In this document: piece by piece, positions 22,698-34,247 of the stretch
Position numbering within the stretch: the stretch's first letter is position 1
Layout of the letters: each line of letters opens with the position of its first letter
Assembly (NCBI RefSeq): GCF_023101765.2
Contig: NC_064242.1
Location: 2,840,327-2,904,326 of the forward strand
From: Spodoptera frugiperda
Lineage: Eukaryota; Arthropoda; Insecta; Lepidoptera; Noctuidae
Direction: 5' to 3'
Length of the DNA stretch: 64,000 nt
Position numbers and translations under genes: made by a program
The notes under the pieces: model-generated
Told to the model about the DNA's origin: nothing
Database searches by the model: none
What the model saw: the letters and a program-made list of their open reading frames with translations, nothing else

Positions 22698-24010
22698 ACA
22701 CTGCACAGTGTTTTAGAAACCCTTGGGGGAAGACATTTTTAGCTAATAGCGTGTATCGATGTAGTTAGTCCTAATAACACAAATTGCAAAAGAAACCCCA
22801 TGTCAATTATTTTTAGTTTTCGAGAAAAAAATACTAAAGTTGCTAATTCGGAGTGTGGTTTAAATAGGATTTTTTAAAATTTTTCTTTTATCTTTAAAAT
22901 AAAGAGCAAAATTTGATATCCGGATTTTATCACATATATTTATGTGTTATTCAAGCTTTACAACACGAATGAATTGTAACTAGGTACAAAGATATTTGCA
23001 AAAAATCCAATTTTAGTTTCTATTTTTTATTTCTTTATTGACATAGTTTCCGCACGAAATCTTCATGGTAAATGATAGTTAGCCTTTTGTACTATGTACT
23101 TAAATTAAATCAGCCACATAATCCGTGGTATTACAAAATTATGTACAATTGAAAAAAAATCTAAGCGCCTTTATTATTACAAATAGCAAAGTCCACAATC
23201 AGCACTTTGCTTTTTAAATGATACAATAATTTTATCTAGAGAAGTCGACATTTTAGAAGATGATGCTTAAAATAAATTCTTAGTTAATCTACCATATAGC
23301 AAAAGTCATGTCATGATAGTTTGCAATTAAAAATCGTGTGGTGACTATTACTAGGACCTACGTAATTGAAAGAAATACACATTAAAACATGTATATATTA
23401 AACATATCTATATGGTAGATTAAATAAGAATTTATTTTAAGCATCATCTTCTAAAATGTCGACTTTTCTAGATAAAATTATTGTATCATTTAAAAAGCAA
23501 AGTGCTGATTGTTGACTTTGCTATTTGTAATAATAAAGGCGCTTAGATTTTTTTTTCAATTGTACATAATTTTGTAATACCACGGATTATGTGGCTGATT
23601 TAATTTAAGTACATAGTACAAAAGGCTAACTATCATTTACCATGAAGATTTCGTGCGGAAACAATGTCAATAAAGAAATAAAAATAGAAACTAAAATTGG
23701 ATTTTTTGCAAATATATTTGTACCTAGTTACAATTCATTCGTGTTGTAAAGCTTGAATAACACATAAATATATGTGATAAAATCCGGATATCAAATTTTG
23801 CTCTTTATTTTAAAGATAAAAGAAAAATTTTAAAAAATCCTATTTAAACCACACTCCGAATTAGCAACTTTAGTATTTTTTTTCTCGAAAACTAAAAATA
23901 ATTGACATGGGGTTTCTTTTGCAATTTGTGTTATTAGGACTAACTACATCGATATACGCTATTAGCTAAAAATGTCCTCCCCCAAGGGTTTCTAAAACAC
24001 TGTGCACTGT
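22698..24010. mobile_element. Long fold-back element with 600-bp arms
   Basis: The left arm (22698-23298) and right arm (23409-24010) are inverse copies of each other along their whole length; I followed the pairing from tgcacagtgttttagaaacc / ggtttctaaaacactgtgca at the outside to tctaccatata / tatatggtaga at the loop. I noticed only scattered single-base differences. The 110-bp loop is 23299-23408. No ORF above 60 codons lies within. It is most likely a non-autonomous DNA transposon with very long terminal inverted repeats; superfamily unassigned because no convincing target duplication is seen. It lies in an LZTS intron, so the pre-mRNA would contain the full hairpin. Confidence 0.9.
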
Positions 24011-24554
24011 CAAAATATATTTTAGTCCCAAACGTTGTTTTTCCTATTCCCTCATTTCTACTAGTACATATTCAAATGCTTATAAGCTCCACTTATCGTC
24101 ACCACATGACACTGGCAGAATAGTCAACTACTAACTAGTGGAAACTCAGTTACCATCTCACAAAAAGGAATGCTATAGGCCAAAGGAACAGCAATTATTA
24201 CACCTAATTTAAACCATGACTCAAAACCCACCCTCTTAATCAGTCATAAACTAAAATAGTTGAGCTGCTTTCTAAGTCACCACGGCAATTGACGAGCGAT
24301 GACACACGCGCTGCATCTTGCATCTGTCTGTTCATTAAACTGAATAATTACTACTGTTACCATGTGTTGCGTGATGGGTATGTTACTGGGAGATGGGTAG
24401 AGATGGAGGTTTGATGTAATGTCTAGTTTAGTGTGTTAGAAAAATGTCTGCGGTATTAGAAATATTTAGATTTCTTATTTATTACACTTGATAGGATTTG
24501 GTTAAAATCAATCTATTACAATTATTTTGTTATTATAAAAATACTCTATGCGGG
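24011..24554. other. Intron, nothing recognised
   Basis: AT-rich intronic sequence without ORFs or repeat motifs that I recognise. Confidence 0.35.
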
Positions 24555-24694
24555 TTTTTTGAGGGGTAAAAAATCCTATGTGTTCGCCCATCCGGGTGAG
24601 GCGAGAGGGAGTGTCAGACTCTTAATGACTAAAAACCACCCCGTTCCTACTCCTGCTCTTCGAGTTGGAGCCCCATTAAGTAGTCCGCAACTCC
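24555..24694 (-). repeat. SINE family S1 copy (minus)
   Basis: Reverse copy: gaggggtaaaaaatcctatg at the tail, gaggcgagagggagtgtcag, ccaccccgttcctactcctg, and agtccgcaactccgg at the head. Confidence 0.8.
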
Positions 24695-25202
24695 GGATAT
24701 CTCTTTGCGGGGTTGCTAGTAGACTACATACATAATTCTAATATAATTGGTAATAGTGAGTTTAATTATTGTAAGAACACTGGCTACCCCATAGCTACCC
24801 TCTGACTACCTCTAGCAAACATAACCAGAAAAAGTACAAAAGTACAGATAACCACGTTAATTAAAATAGCTACAACAAACAACTAATTACTTTTCCCTAT
24901 CAAGTTAGAAGTCGTTTCACTAATTGGCATTCGCAGCAAAGTGACTGCAACATGAACATTCACGCCAGTCAGTAGTGAATGACTGGGGGCCGTAAAATGC
25001 CACTGAGTCATACCGCCCAGCGGCCGTAGCCGTGTTCATTCACCAGAAAGCACAACGTATAATTTGATAAACAGTAAATAAATACGTTACGCAGCGAGAT
25101 TTTAAGAAAGTTTTCTAACTTTTCATACTTATAATGTATCGTGATGGTGGAGTAAAATTGAGGAGGTTGAAATAAAAGTAGGTACATATTTAACACACAC
25201 AA

Positions 25203-25330
25203 CGTCACGACTTTTATCCCCGAAGGGGTAGGCAGAGGTGCACTTTACGGCACGTAATGCCGCTATACAATGTACACCCACTTTTTCACCATTTGTGTTT
25301 TATGTGCACCAGCACTTTTTTCACACATAT
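25203..25330 (-). repeat. SINE family S3, 3' fragment (minus)
   Basis: Inverse of the S3 body: atccccgaaggggtaggcag, aggtgcactttacggcacgt and the cacccactttttcaccattt block. It matches the end of the 4337-4625 copy. Confidence 0.75.
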
Positions 25331-25699
25331 TTAAGTGAGAATTAAATAAATGTGTTACTAGTCGACTCATACTATCAATCGATCTTACACATGGTTAAGT
25401 GTTATAGGCAACAAATTACCAAAACCGCAAATTAAATGCTTAAAAGGTATTGATTAATTATGATTGTAAAACTCTCATTAACAGTCACTGACTCATAACA
25501 CACTGTCTGTCTAATGACTGTTGCTAGGCCCGATAATTGTTTACAAACATTCTAAACTGGTGGTTTTTACAAAACTTTTTCCTTAAAAATTCAATAGAAC
25601 TGACAGGCATTTAAAGAGCATGCATATGCATTCACAATCTCGATTAAAATGCATTACTGTGCGACGCAAAAAAAAATACATTATGCCGCGATATTTACG

Positions 25700-25886
25700 C
25701 TGTTTACTCAGCATTATTGAGCAGCAGTTTAGCGGCTCTGCGCACGCGTCGCGGACATTCGTGCGTCGCACCGAGTAGCGACTAGCCGGCGCAAGAGTGT
25801 TTATTTATCAAATAGTGATTTTATACGTGTGAGTGAATAAAATGGATCAGTGTATCGGAAAGTGAGAGTAGTGTTATTATGTATAG
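25700..25886 (+). promoter_or_regulatory. Candidate internal promoter and first exon of short LZTS isoform
   Basis: A GC-rich island in AT-rich intron: ctctgcgcacgcgtcgcgga and cgcaccgagtagcgactagc (25735-25790), rich in CpG, then an A/T-rich leader with gtgatttt and gtgagtgaataaa, as is common in moth 5' UTRs. A short upstream ORF begins at 25841 (MDQCIGK, then stop). The block ends at a consensus donor (tatag|gtgagt) after position 25886. The phase of the ATG at 25879 fits the exon at 38362. The transcription start is not defined by the sequence. Confidence 0.5.
25879..25886 (+). CDS. LZTS-like: Putative alternative start exon of LZTS-like gene
   Basis: ATG TAT AG followed by donor gtgagt. 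Joined to the exon at 38362 (C ACA AAG TCG) it gives M-Y-S-T-K-S-S-S-V-L-S-G, in the same frame as the long form, where that junction codon is Val instead of Ser. The resulting protein would lack the IRPxAFKP and Pro-rich segments and contain the coiled-coil region only. Evidence is splice-site quality, phase and the CpG-rich leader; there is no transcript evidence. A chance match of phase is one in three. Confidence 0.45.
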
Positions 25887-26146
25887 GTGAGTTTTTGTGG
25901 TATTTGGTGCATTTTTGTGGAAAATATATCGGTTTTTGGATTTTATTTACTAGCTCTTAAAGTTTATTATGAAAGCCTAGATTGTGACTATAGAAAAGTT
26001 TTGTCATTAGATTATGTAGGAAAATGTACAAAGTTTTAAATAAATGTTTGTAAAAGAAGATATTTATTGAAAAAGTCGTGTCTGAAAAGGAGCTCCTCAG
26101 AGTTTATGGTTTGTAGAAGTTCTTGTAATAAACTGCCGTAGTTACT

Positions 26147-26252
26147 GCCGTACTCAGAGACATTTAATGCTTACTTAGCAGTTGTTTTCAGTACAAAATC
26201 ATTACTAAGGAATAGTTTAAGTAATCATTAAATGTCTCTGAGTGCGGTAGAT
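26147..26252. mobile_element. MITE-B copy
   Basis: Inverted-repeat element: the left end actgccgtactcagagacat followed by ttaatgcttacttag mirrors the right end agtaatcattaaatgtctct followed by gagtgcggta. About 106 bp, no ORF. A longer interrupted relative is at 36717-36912 and a diverged one at 16903-17036. Confidence 0.8.
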
Positions 26253-26857
26253 ACAGCCGTTTTTTCGATTCTAAAAAGTACTCCTTAATTAGCACATAGT
26301 TCACGTTAATGACAGATATTTTGGATTCTGTAAAGAAAAAAAGTATTTCTTCTTTATTGGAGTGTTCAATATTGTCTGAACTAAATGTACCTATCATCTA
26401 CACGCTGTAAATGGTTCAAATGAATGAGAACACCATTTTTTCATTGTCAACCTACTCCAAATTTTTACTGAATACTTTTTTCCGTGAATTCTATTAAAAT
26501 ACTCAGTCGGTCAACTCATGATACCTAGTTACCTAGGCTAGTCTAGTATCTAAGTAGGTTTGCAATAAAAACGAGCTCTAATATTTCTACCGTACCTACC
26601 TCCCGTTTTTTTCTGTTCATAGTCACGGTACACTGTTTCTGAATGACTGAGACAAAAAGTGTGTTTTAACAAAAAAATAGAGTAGCTATAAAGAATAATG
26701 TGTGTTGAATTGTTCGTGAAAAAATCTTTTTGTTTTAAATAGGTACGCACAAATTATGTGTGTAGCATCCGTTTTTCGACCTCTTTAAGACTCTCTTGAT
26801 GTAGCTACCTAATAAAGAGTTATATTTTTATCGTGAGACATATTAAATTAACTAAAA
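26253..26857. other. Intron, nothing recognised
   Basis: AT-rich. Minus-strand ORFs at 26188-26397 and 26550-26750 have no family resemblance and no splice context on that strand. Confidence 0.35.
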
Positions 26858-26999
26858 AATCACGGTTTACTCACGTACATTAATGGAGAAAAGCCTATCT
26901 GAGTAGGCGTCTGCGCGACGTCGCCACAACTGCGCACGCTGCTTATGATGAAGAGTCTCTCTGTGACTCGAAACTTGTAGAGCTTTTCTCTATTAATAT
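26858..26999. mobile_element. MITE-C copy
   Basis: Short inverted ends: ttaatggagaaaagcc at 26880 and gcttttctctattaata at 26983, with a GC-rich centre (gtctgcgcgacgtcgccaca). The left flank has ggtttactcacgta, also the terminus of MITE-D (34248-34377), so the two may be related. A lone end of this family is at 28470-28520. Confidence 0.6.
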
Positions 27000-27404
27000 A
27001 CGACAGAAATTGCTACTTTATGCGAGTTAGAAATCAAACCTAATTACTTTTTGACACTTCCACTGGACCATCAAGCTAGCTTATAAATGTTCTAGCGGTG
27101 TTGCCATATTTCCAAAATCACTATTTACCTTACTAAAACTAAATCCATAATAATATGCAGCTTACCTAGGTATAATTAGGTAAATGCCTCGTTGATCTAG
27201 TCTAGTACTTAAATCTAGTAAGTCTAGACTAGAAGGAAAGGAAGTCAGGCTTTCCATTTCGAAATTGTCAGCTTAGATTTGTGTCCGGTGTATGTAGAAG
27301 TAACATTCACTAACTAAGTACATTAAAGTACCAATAAAATTAATTAAATACTATAAAATACCGTTACTCATTTGAAAACCTTCGTCTATTTATAAAATGG
27401 GGTT
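27000..27404. other. Intron, nothing recognised
   Basis: AT-rich intronic DNA with several copies of the word taggta and ctagtcta, but no defined repeat family and no ORF. Confidence 0.3.
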
Positions 27405-27600
27405 CTTCTTTTTTTATGGTATAAGCTGGTAAACGAGCAGACGGATCACCTGATGGGAGGCAGTCGCTGCCGCCCAGGGACACCTGAAACTTCAGAGGCG
27501 TTACAAGTCGGCCTTTTGGGGTTAGGAATTTAAGAGTTGTTGGGGAATCGCTTTATCTGGGGAAGATTGGGAAGAGTTGGTGATTGGTCCCTAGTTAACC
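27405..27600 (-). repeat. SINE family S2 copy (minus)
   Basis: tatggtataagctggtaaac, gagcagacggatcacctgat, cccagggacacctgaaactt and ggggttaggaatttaagagt are all S2 words, in reverse. A small deletion removes tgcgttg from the centre. Confidence 0.8.
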
Positions 27601-27676
27601 TCATTTCCTCAAAATACCTTTAATTACCAATTTTCATTCAATCTTCTTATTCCTACCCTTATCCTATTCAAGAAGA

Positions 27677-27730
27677 AAATCATATTGTATTGACCTCTAG
27701 TATCTACTTGAGGTCAATACAATATGATTT
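27677..27730. repeat. Perfect 21-bp hairpin, 12-nt loop
   Basis: aaatcatattgtattgacct+c (27677-27697) pairs perfectly with 27710-27730; loop tagtatctactt. After one mismatch the pairing continues with agaag / cttct outside. The size is like a small-RNA hairpin or a very short inverted-repeat insertion; neither is established. Confidence 0.85.
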
Positions 27731-29119
27731 CCTTCTCCATTCTTCCTTATCAGATGTCATCCCATCATCAACTTCTTTTTCTTTCACATCATGATCATAT
27801 AATGTATTTCATACATCTAATATCAGAATAAATATCTAAATACAATAATAGAAGAGTTCTAGGGCCAAGGTTTTATTTACGCTAATTGTTTAGTAACCCT
27901 ATGAATACCATATGACACCATAATTCAGTAAGGTTATTTATAATGACACATCATCATTTTGTCATGAGAACGACCTTGTCGATGATTGCCTCAAGTCACG
28001 CTAGCTACTGAGACAAATAGACAATTGTTGTATTTATAGACGTTTTTATAGGACTTCTAATTGGTCTGGGAGGAAATCTAGAATAAACTTAGATACTGAA
28101 GACTCCGGTCAAGGCCAGGGAGGACCAAGGTTACTGAAATAATGTGGAAATTCGATCTTCGTTCGAAGATTTTGTATTATGGCGGGTTATTAAACTCGGC
28201 CGTAAATTGACTAAATCAGTAAAGCCGTTTTCGGGAGAAAACATAAGTATCTGCGTACATGACAACACGGTTGTGTTTTCCTTAACACATTGGCAGTGGT
28301 ATACTAATTTCTTGTGTCAATAATGTCTAATATCTGAACATTCACCTTTAAATAATACTGAGTTTCATATAATAATAATAAACTCATGGATACAAACTTA
28401 AAGTACTAGTAAACAGTACTGTTTTGTTAGATATTACGTAAACTCCCATAAAAAAATGGACTTCACTTAAATTAATGGAGAAAAGCTCTACTAGTTTCGA
28501 GTCACAGATTTGACTCTTCTTTTATAAATGAGCAGTGTGATCGCTATATGTCCATCTAGGACGCCCTCTACATATCCGCCTTGTATAATAATATCCCTCG
28601 TAAATTTGCTTTTATCCACCATTTCTACGTGTCCAAACCATCGTAACAAATATTAGAATTAACTGTTAAACTGCTTGAAAAACTCTCTTAAATGTAACGT
28701 TACTTATTATTTTTATTAAACAATTTCTTTCCCACAATGTTATACAGTTATAAATAAACAATAAAACAATACAAATTGCAATAACCCTTGTAATACAAAG
28801 ACCCACTTAATATTATATTGGCAGCTTCCCTTCGCACACTATTTGAGAGAAGTGGGTTACTAAAGTACCACTATTATAGAGTATAGTTCCAACGCAAGCA
28901 CATCAAGCTCCCCCTAACTGTGAATCCCAAATCCCAACCTTTACCATTATGTAATAAGGTTGAAAATCCTTTAAATAAATTGGCAGATTGGGGTAGCTTG
29001 ATGTAAGTGCTAGTGTATGTGTTTATTTGATGAATAGGTGAATGTACTGTACTAACTATTGTTTTTATAGCATGTTATTGCTGTTGCAAAGAGCGAAACA
29101 GTGCCTATGTCCAGCAATA
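27731..29119. other. Intron with a lone MITE-C end
   Basis: MITE-C end at 28470-28520 (aattaatggagaaaagctct, gtttcgagtcacag). TTAACACATTGGCAGTGG at 28283-28300 resembles the piggyBac-like motif at 60-76. An imperfect inverted pair is at 28896-29008 (acatcaagctccccc / ggggtagcttgatgt). No gene. Confidence 0.45.
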
Positions 29120-29275
29120 GATAACCAATCCCCAATTCCCCAATACCCCTTAAATTCCTAACCCCCAAAAGGCCGGCAACGCACTTATTATACCTCTGGT
29201 GTTTCGGGTGTCCGTAGGCGGCGGCGAATGCTTACCATCAGGTGATATATCTACTCGTTTACCGTCTCATGGAAA
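29120..29275 (+). repeat. SINE family S2 copy
   Basis: Sense: aatccccaattccccaatac, ttaaattcctaacccccaaa, aggccggcaacgcacttatt, cctctggtgtttcgggtgtc, aatgcttaccatcaggtgat, then a poor A-rich tail. Confidence 0.8.
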
Positions 29276-29734
29276 TAATAATGAGTGAATTGAACCAAAA
29301 TTATCTTTATAACTTGGTTACCAAAGGTGAAGATAGAGAGATAGATAAAATCTACATTATGTAGAGGTTTTGATAACTTCACTAAGATATCAAAATACAA
29401 ACAGAAACCTACCAAACTGATCTTGATGACAAGTAAAATTTAAGAAATGAAATGTTTATATCAAACAATGTATTTAATTTAATATAATATAATAAACATG
29501 GACGCACGACACAGGAATCTGATTACTCATAATTATTTGATAACAAAATAATGTTGTTATCAACACACATATAGGTTACCAGTCTGTATGCTATTTCCGC
29601 TGAGTACTAGATCAGTAATCAGTGATGACTGAACACTGAACATCCTTTACAGTCATCAGTTTTGTGATAAGAGAATGAGAAATGGTGATTAATTTAATTG
29701 CTACTATTCATTTCTTTATCTCTTTGATTCCTTA

Positions 29735-29890
29735 TTACTGAACTAGTGACTCTGACACGGTTTCGCCCGCTCAACTTGGGTCCTATCGATAAATAGACTA
29801 TCCAACACGAATATTTTTTTCAAATCAGATCAGTAGTTTCGGAGATTAACGCGTTCAAACAAATGAACTCTTCAACTTTATATATTAAAT
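29735..29890 (+). repeat. LINE 3'-end-like fragment
   Basis: Reads gtttcgcccgctcaacttgg at the 5' side and tcagtagtttcggagattaa followed by cgcgttcaaacaaatgaact at the 3' side, the same class of words as in the repeats at 6160 and 9800. No coding potential. Confidence 0.45.
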
Positions 29891-30296
29891 ATGTATAGAT
29901 AAGTATAAGATTGACATTACTAATACTTTCTGTGAAGAAATTATAGTTACAAGTTACAAAGATAATTAACACATAGTCCATAGGATATCAATATTGTCTC
30001 TCTCTCTCTCTCTAAATCTATTCTTCTATGTTGTATCTCTATATTGACTCGTATGTATAACTTACAACTGCTAAACTTTAACCAAGTAACGTTAACTTAA
30101 CCCGCTAGTTACGTTACAAAGTGCGGTAACTGCATATCATGTCATCGTCTTGCAAGACCCGTGACAAGACAACTAACCTGCCGTGACCAGTAACCACCCT
30201 CGCAACTGTTTAGTGTTACACAGCTTACACTAGATAATTGTTAACGTCGTAATTATGTTCAGTTAATACAGGATGATAAAGACTATGTTACATTTT
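29891..30296. other. Intron with (TC)n microsatellite
   Basis: A TC dinucleotide run at 29996-30013. Nothing else recognised. Confidence 0.5.
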
Positions 30297-30447
30297 AGCT
30301 GAATGCTACCTAGCGGATTTACCGGGCCCCCGGCTCGAAAAGCAAGAGTAGGAACGGGGTGGTTTTTAGTCAGTAAGAGTTTGAAACTCCCTCTCGCCTC
30401 GCTCAAGGCGGGAGAAGTCATTGGATGATTTTCACACCTATAAAAAT
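30297..30447 (+). repeat. SINE family S1 copy
   Basis: Sense copy: ctacctagcggatttaccgg, ggctcgaaaagcaagagtag, gaacggggtggtttttagtc, gcctcgctcaaggcgggaga and a short A run. Confidence 0.85.
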
Positions 30448-30597
30448 CTAAAAACTACTTGTTAAAAGTAGCATTACACACGAATTAGGGTTGAATGTGT
30501 CAAAATTACTGAATGTTTTTCGATGTTATCAGATAATCTATTATCTCGGCTACTCGATAGCAATTATTGAAACAACGCTTGCGTTGTGTTTCATCTG

Positions 30598-30785
30598 AGT
30601 GAGGTTACTGGAGAATAACCTCCCACAAGATTGTGAAGGGAGGGGAATTCGAGGACTGGGGAAATCCCCAATCCCCGAATTCCCAACAATCGTCAAGTTC
30701 CTAATCCCCAAAAGGCTGGCAATGCACTTATAATGCCTCTGGTGTTTCGGGTGTCCATGGGCGGCGGCTATTGCTTACCATCAGT
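30598..30785 (+). repeat. SINE family S2 copy
   Basis: Words gtgaggttactggagaataa, aatccccgaattcccaacaa, taatcccaaaaggctggcaa and gtgtccatgggcggcggcta; the tail is lost after ttaccatcag. Confidence 0.75.
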
Positions 30786-31027
30786 GTTCATTTATTCTCT
30801 AAATATGAACCATGATCTACTTTTAAATTGTACGTAGTATTTTTGACCGATTACATAATCGGTTCGATGTATATCGGTAATCGGTACATAACCTACTCCT
30901 GTCATGTTTTTCAATTAACCTCTGATCTGTTGATCTGCCAGAACTCAAATCTAAACAAGACACAATCTGATATTTATTTTAAACTCATATTGGAGCAGAT
31001 AAAACTTTAACTTAAATACCTATTTAG

Positions 31028-31292
31028 GTGTGGGAAAGCCATGCTTCAGTACGAACGACGACGATGGGAGTGATCCCACGGCCTCCCAGAAAACCGATGT
31101 GAAACAACGTTCGGATGCTGTCATGAGGAGAGCCAATTACCTTCCTTCCCAATCTCCAATTCCCCAAGAACCCTTAAATTCCTAACCCCCAAAAGGCCGG
31201 CAACGCATTTGTAACGCCTCTGTTGTTTCGGGTGTCCATGGGCGGCGGCGATTGCTTACCGTCTACTCGTTTACTGGCTTATAACATAAAAA
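31028..31292 (+). repeat. SINE family S2 copy, near full length
   Basis: Begins at the family head gtgtgggaaagccatgcttc, then agtacgaacgacgacgatgg, cagaaaaccgatgtgaaaca, cttaaattcctaacccccaa, acgcctctgttgtttcgggt and the A tail after ggcttataacat. It lacks the segment between the head and middle present at 54578. Confidence 0.8.
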
Positions 31293-32427
31293 ACCTATGT
31301 TATCGTAGCATTAGGTAACCAATAAAAAAAACATTTGTGGTTTTCTTAATAGCGAATTTCCGCACTTACTCTACAAATAAACGACAGTAGATTTTCCTCG
31401 TTAAAAAAATTATGGTCTATTATAAAACACTGATGGTCGTTGGAGTAATAAATGTGATAATTTATTGTTACAATTACATTGTATAAGTGTGCAGTTACAT
31501 CATATTTATAGCCATAAATAATGGCAAAGTTTTCCATAATGGATAGGTGCTTAGATACACCTTGAATGGAAATTGCTTTAATGACTGTAGAACACTTTTG
31601 TAAAGGAAATTGTACCTTCAAATTAGACACTTACATTCTTCTGTCATAGGAGTTTCATACCACGACATCTATCGTTTCCATCTGATCAAGAAACATAATA
31701 GAGAAAACTTAATAATTATAGTTGATTTTAGCACTGACACTTAAATAATCAAAGATTAGAAGTTAGCATAAAATAAATCGTATTTATTAGTATCGGATAA
31801 CTTTAATAGCATTGATAGTGGTAAAGTTAGGATGGTCTCAGGATACCAAATGACCAAATCCCCTTTTATTTTTGTCTGTTTATACATATCTATGTTGTTA
31901 CTACCGTTACTTGGGCAAAATGTATCTCATTTAAATTTTAGCTTCTCGCTAAAAGCATCATCTCTAACACCTATCTAAAACAAACCTAGCACATTCATTA
32001 ACAGACCGATAACATCAGCGAATTCATCAAATTATTACATTCAAAACTTCAACGGACAAATGACGTCACGTATGCTTAAGAACATTAGCCTCTGACCAAA
32101 GCATTAATGAAACTTTGCCATTCACAAACTGATGTTATAAAAACAAGCGTCGGTTCAACGGTTTGCTTCAAAAGTTGTTAATACAACTGACCTTGTATGT
32201 CTATGTAACATAACCTCTGTAACGGCTGAACTGATTTAGATGAAGTTCCATAATCAATGCTGATTTGTTATTGACCTGGATTTTTATTGAGTTTTTTGTT
32301 TTATGTTTGTTTGTTATTATGATTTCTTACTTGATTGGTATAATCTTCACCCATCCACGCTTGGGCAGGTGGGTTGGAGGTCACTGTTCAAAAGATTTAT
32401 GTTTATTAAAGAATGCTGCTGCCTAAT
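31293..32427. other. Intron, nothing recognised
   Basis: AT-rich. A minus-strand ORF of 94 codons at 31346-31630 has no recognisable domain and is not supported by splice sites or composition. Confidence 0.3.
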
Positions 32428-32632
32428 CTCTGCTAAATGTGTAAACCCTAACTCTGCGTTGTGTTTCGTTGTGTAAGTGAGATTACCGGAGGCCCAATTA
32501 CGCCCCTTCCCGATCCCCGATTCCCCAACAACCCTTAAATTTCTAACCCCCAAAAGGCCGGCAATGTACATGTAACGCCTCTGTTCAGGTGATCCGTCTG
32601 CTCGATTACCGGCTAATACTGTATAAAAAAAA
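32428..32632 (+). repeat. SINE family S2 copy
   Basis: Sense words gcgttgtgtttcgttgtgta, gattaccggaggcccaatta, cgatccccgattccccaaca, aggccggcaatgtacatgta, caggtgatccgtctgctcga and a run of A. The minus-strand ORF over this block is SINE sequence read backwards. Confidence 0.8.
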
Positions 32633-33279
32633 CTGGTATTACCATGGTTACGATACCCGCGATAAAAGTGTATAGGGATGGGACTCCGAGTATAAAAACA
32701 TACGAGTATTTTAATCAAATTCCATTAATACCAACACGACGACACTCAAAAATTTCATCACAAACGTCCATAAAACAACAAGCCAAACTCCATAGCCTTC
32801 ATAATCCTCCAACAATAGCTTTTGCGGAGATGAAGCCAGGAACCACGGTCCGGTGCGCTCACATCAATCTCATTTGCATGTACAGACACTAGCTCATCAA
32901 AATACCTTAACCACAATTGATTTACAACCTTATAGCCCTGTGATAAAGCTGAAAATCTATGTTGAACGGTCGGGGTAGGTTGATATGCTGTTTGTGGTAA
33001 CTACACGTAATTGAATGGCTGTGTGCGTGATAGTGATTTCGCAAACCGACGGTTTCTAAATAGCACGGAATCGTGGATTATGAGGAACAATTGGATGTAT
33101 GTTAGGAAGCTAGGTTTTGTTCATGTTTGGTAGGAAGAAGTATTTTATTATTATGTTAGTCACAATATTATTTTCGAGGTGTAAATCATGATAAGTTATA
33201 GATGTACGAACAGTTCATTGTTTTACTCACGCGCTGTGTTGCTAAAATAGTGTTAGAAATTAATTAATACTTGGCTTTT
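32633..33279. other. Intron, nothing recognised
   Basis: No repeat family or exon identified. Confidence 0.3.
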
Positions 33280-33669
33280 TATACAACGTGTAACAAAATA
33301 CCCATATACATCAAGAAGCGCTGATGAATACAGGTTGAATAGACTCTCTACACGAAGTTTCAGCTTAAAATACGTTTAAAAAAATTTTTGTACCAAATAC
33401 TTGATATCGCATGGTTCTTGATTTTAAATCATAAAAACATGTTACAACACTACAGGGATCACTCGCTAATATTATGAAACATTTCTTCTGTCAATCTGAT
33501 CGCCTAGTACTTGTCTACTTAATTTTGAATCACGCGCCGCCGCGATTTGAAAAACTCATAACTTGGTACCATGAAAAAATTAGTTTAAAAAACCCTTCCC
33601 GTATCGTTTGTTATGTTATCTAGAAGCCGTGCAATTGATATGTATGGCCTTTTTGTTACACGTTGTATA
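33280..33669. mobile_element. Small TIR element, about 390 bp
   Basis: A 19-bp terminal inverted repeat: tatacaacgtgtaacaaaa at 33280-33298 and its exact inverse at 33651-33669. The ends can be read as TA target sites flanking TACAACG, as in Tc1/mariner-like MITEs. The interior has no transposase. The ORF at 33613-33798 runs across the end and is not a gene. Confidence 0.65.
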
Positions 33670-34247
33670 AGTAAGATTAGGATTATAGAATTATCAGCTA
33701 GAATTCGTCCTTTCATGAACAAAAGTCCTACTTTCAAGAAAAATAATAAACCTCAATGGTATTGCTGCCCATTCATCAGTAACTGGTCGCTTGTATAGGT
33801 TTGTATACTTGGTTATATTCGTTGATAGACATAACACAGACATTACATCTCTGCGTGCAAATCATCAAACTCGATTCAGCAGTTTCGACGTAAAAGCGTA
33901 ACAAACAGTCTCACACTTTATTTATACTGTTTTCCAGTTTTTGTTGAAGTCTATCATCGATGTCCGTTTCTATATTTCTTGCTACACATAATTCGCTTTC
34001 CCGTAAATAAGCCGCATCATAAAATATAGCCCACGACTTTCTTCCTCCACTTTCTAGCTTCGCACTTGTCTGTAAACCTACGTAGTGGAATGATATAACA
34101 TTAGTGTTGTACTGGTATTGTCCAAAGGTCCATCTGGGCTTAGACTTAACTCTGACTACACTCATACTGACGTTTTCTCGATGCTACAACTAAGAATTTC
34201 GATATCATCAACAACTCGATAATGATTCGTCCGAATTAATTGTTATG
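33670..34247. other. Intron, LINE-end-like words only
   Basis: 33845-33905 has ctcgattcagcagtttcgac followed by gtaaaagcgtaacaaacagt, a LINE 3'-end-like phrase. The minus-strand ORF at 33911-34165 (84 codons) has no recognised domain. Confidence 0.35.

Noticed and set aside
32347..32718. 123-codon minus-strand ORF as a gene
   Set aside because: Most of it is an S2 SINE read on the opposite strand; the same peptide pieces (GVRNLRVVGESGIGK) recur at other S2 copies such as 3900 and 57720.
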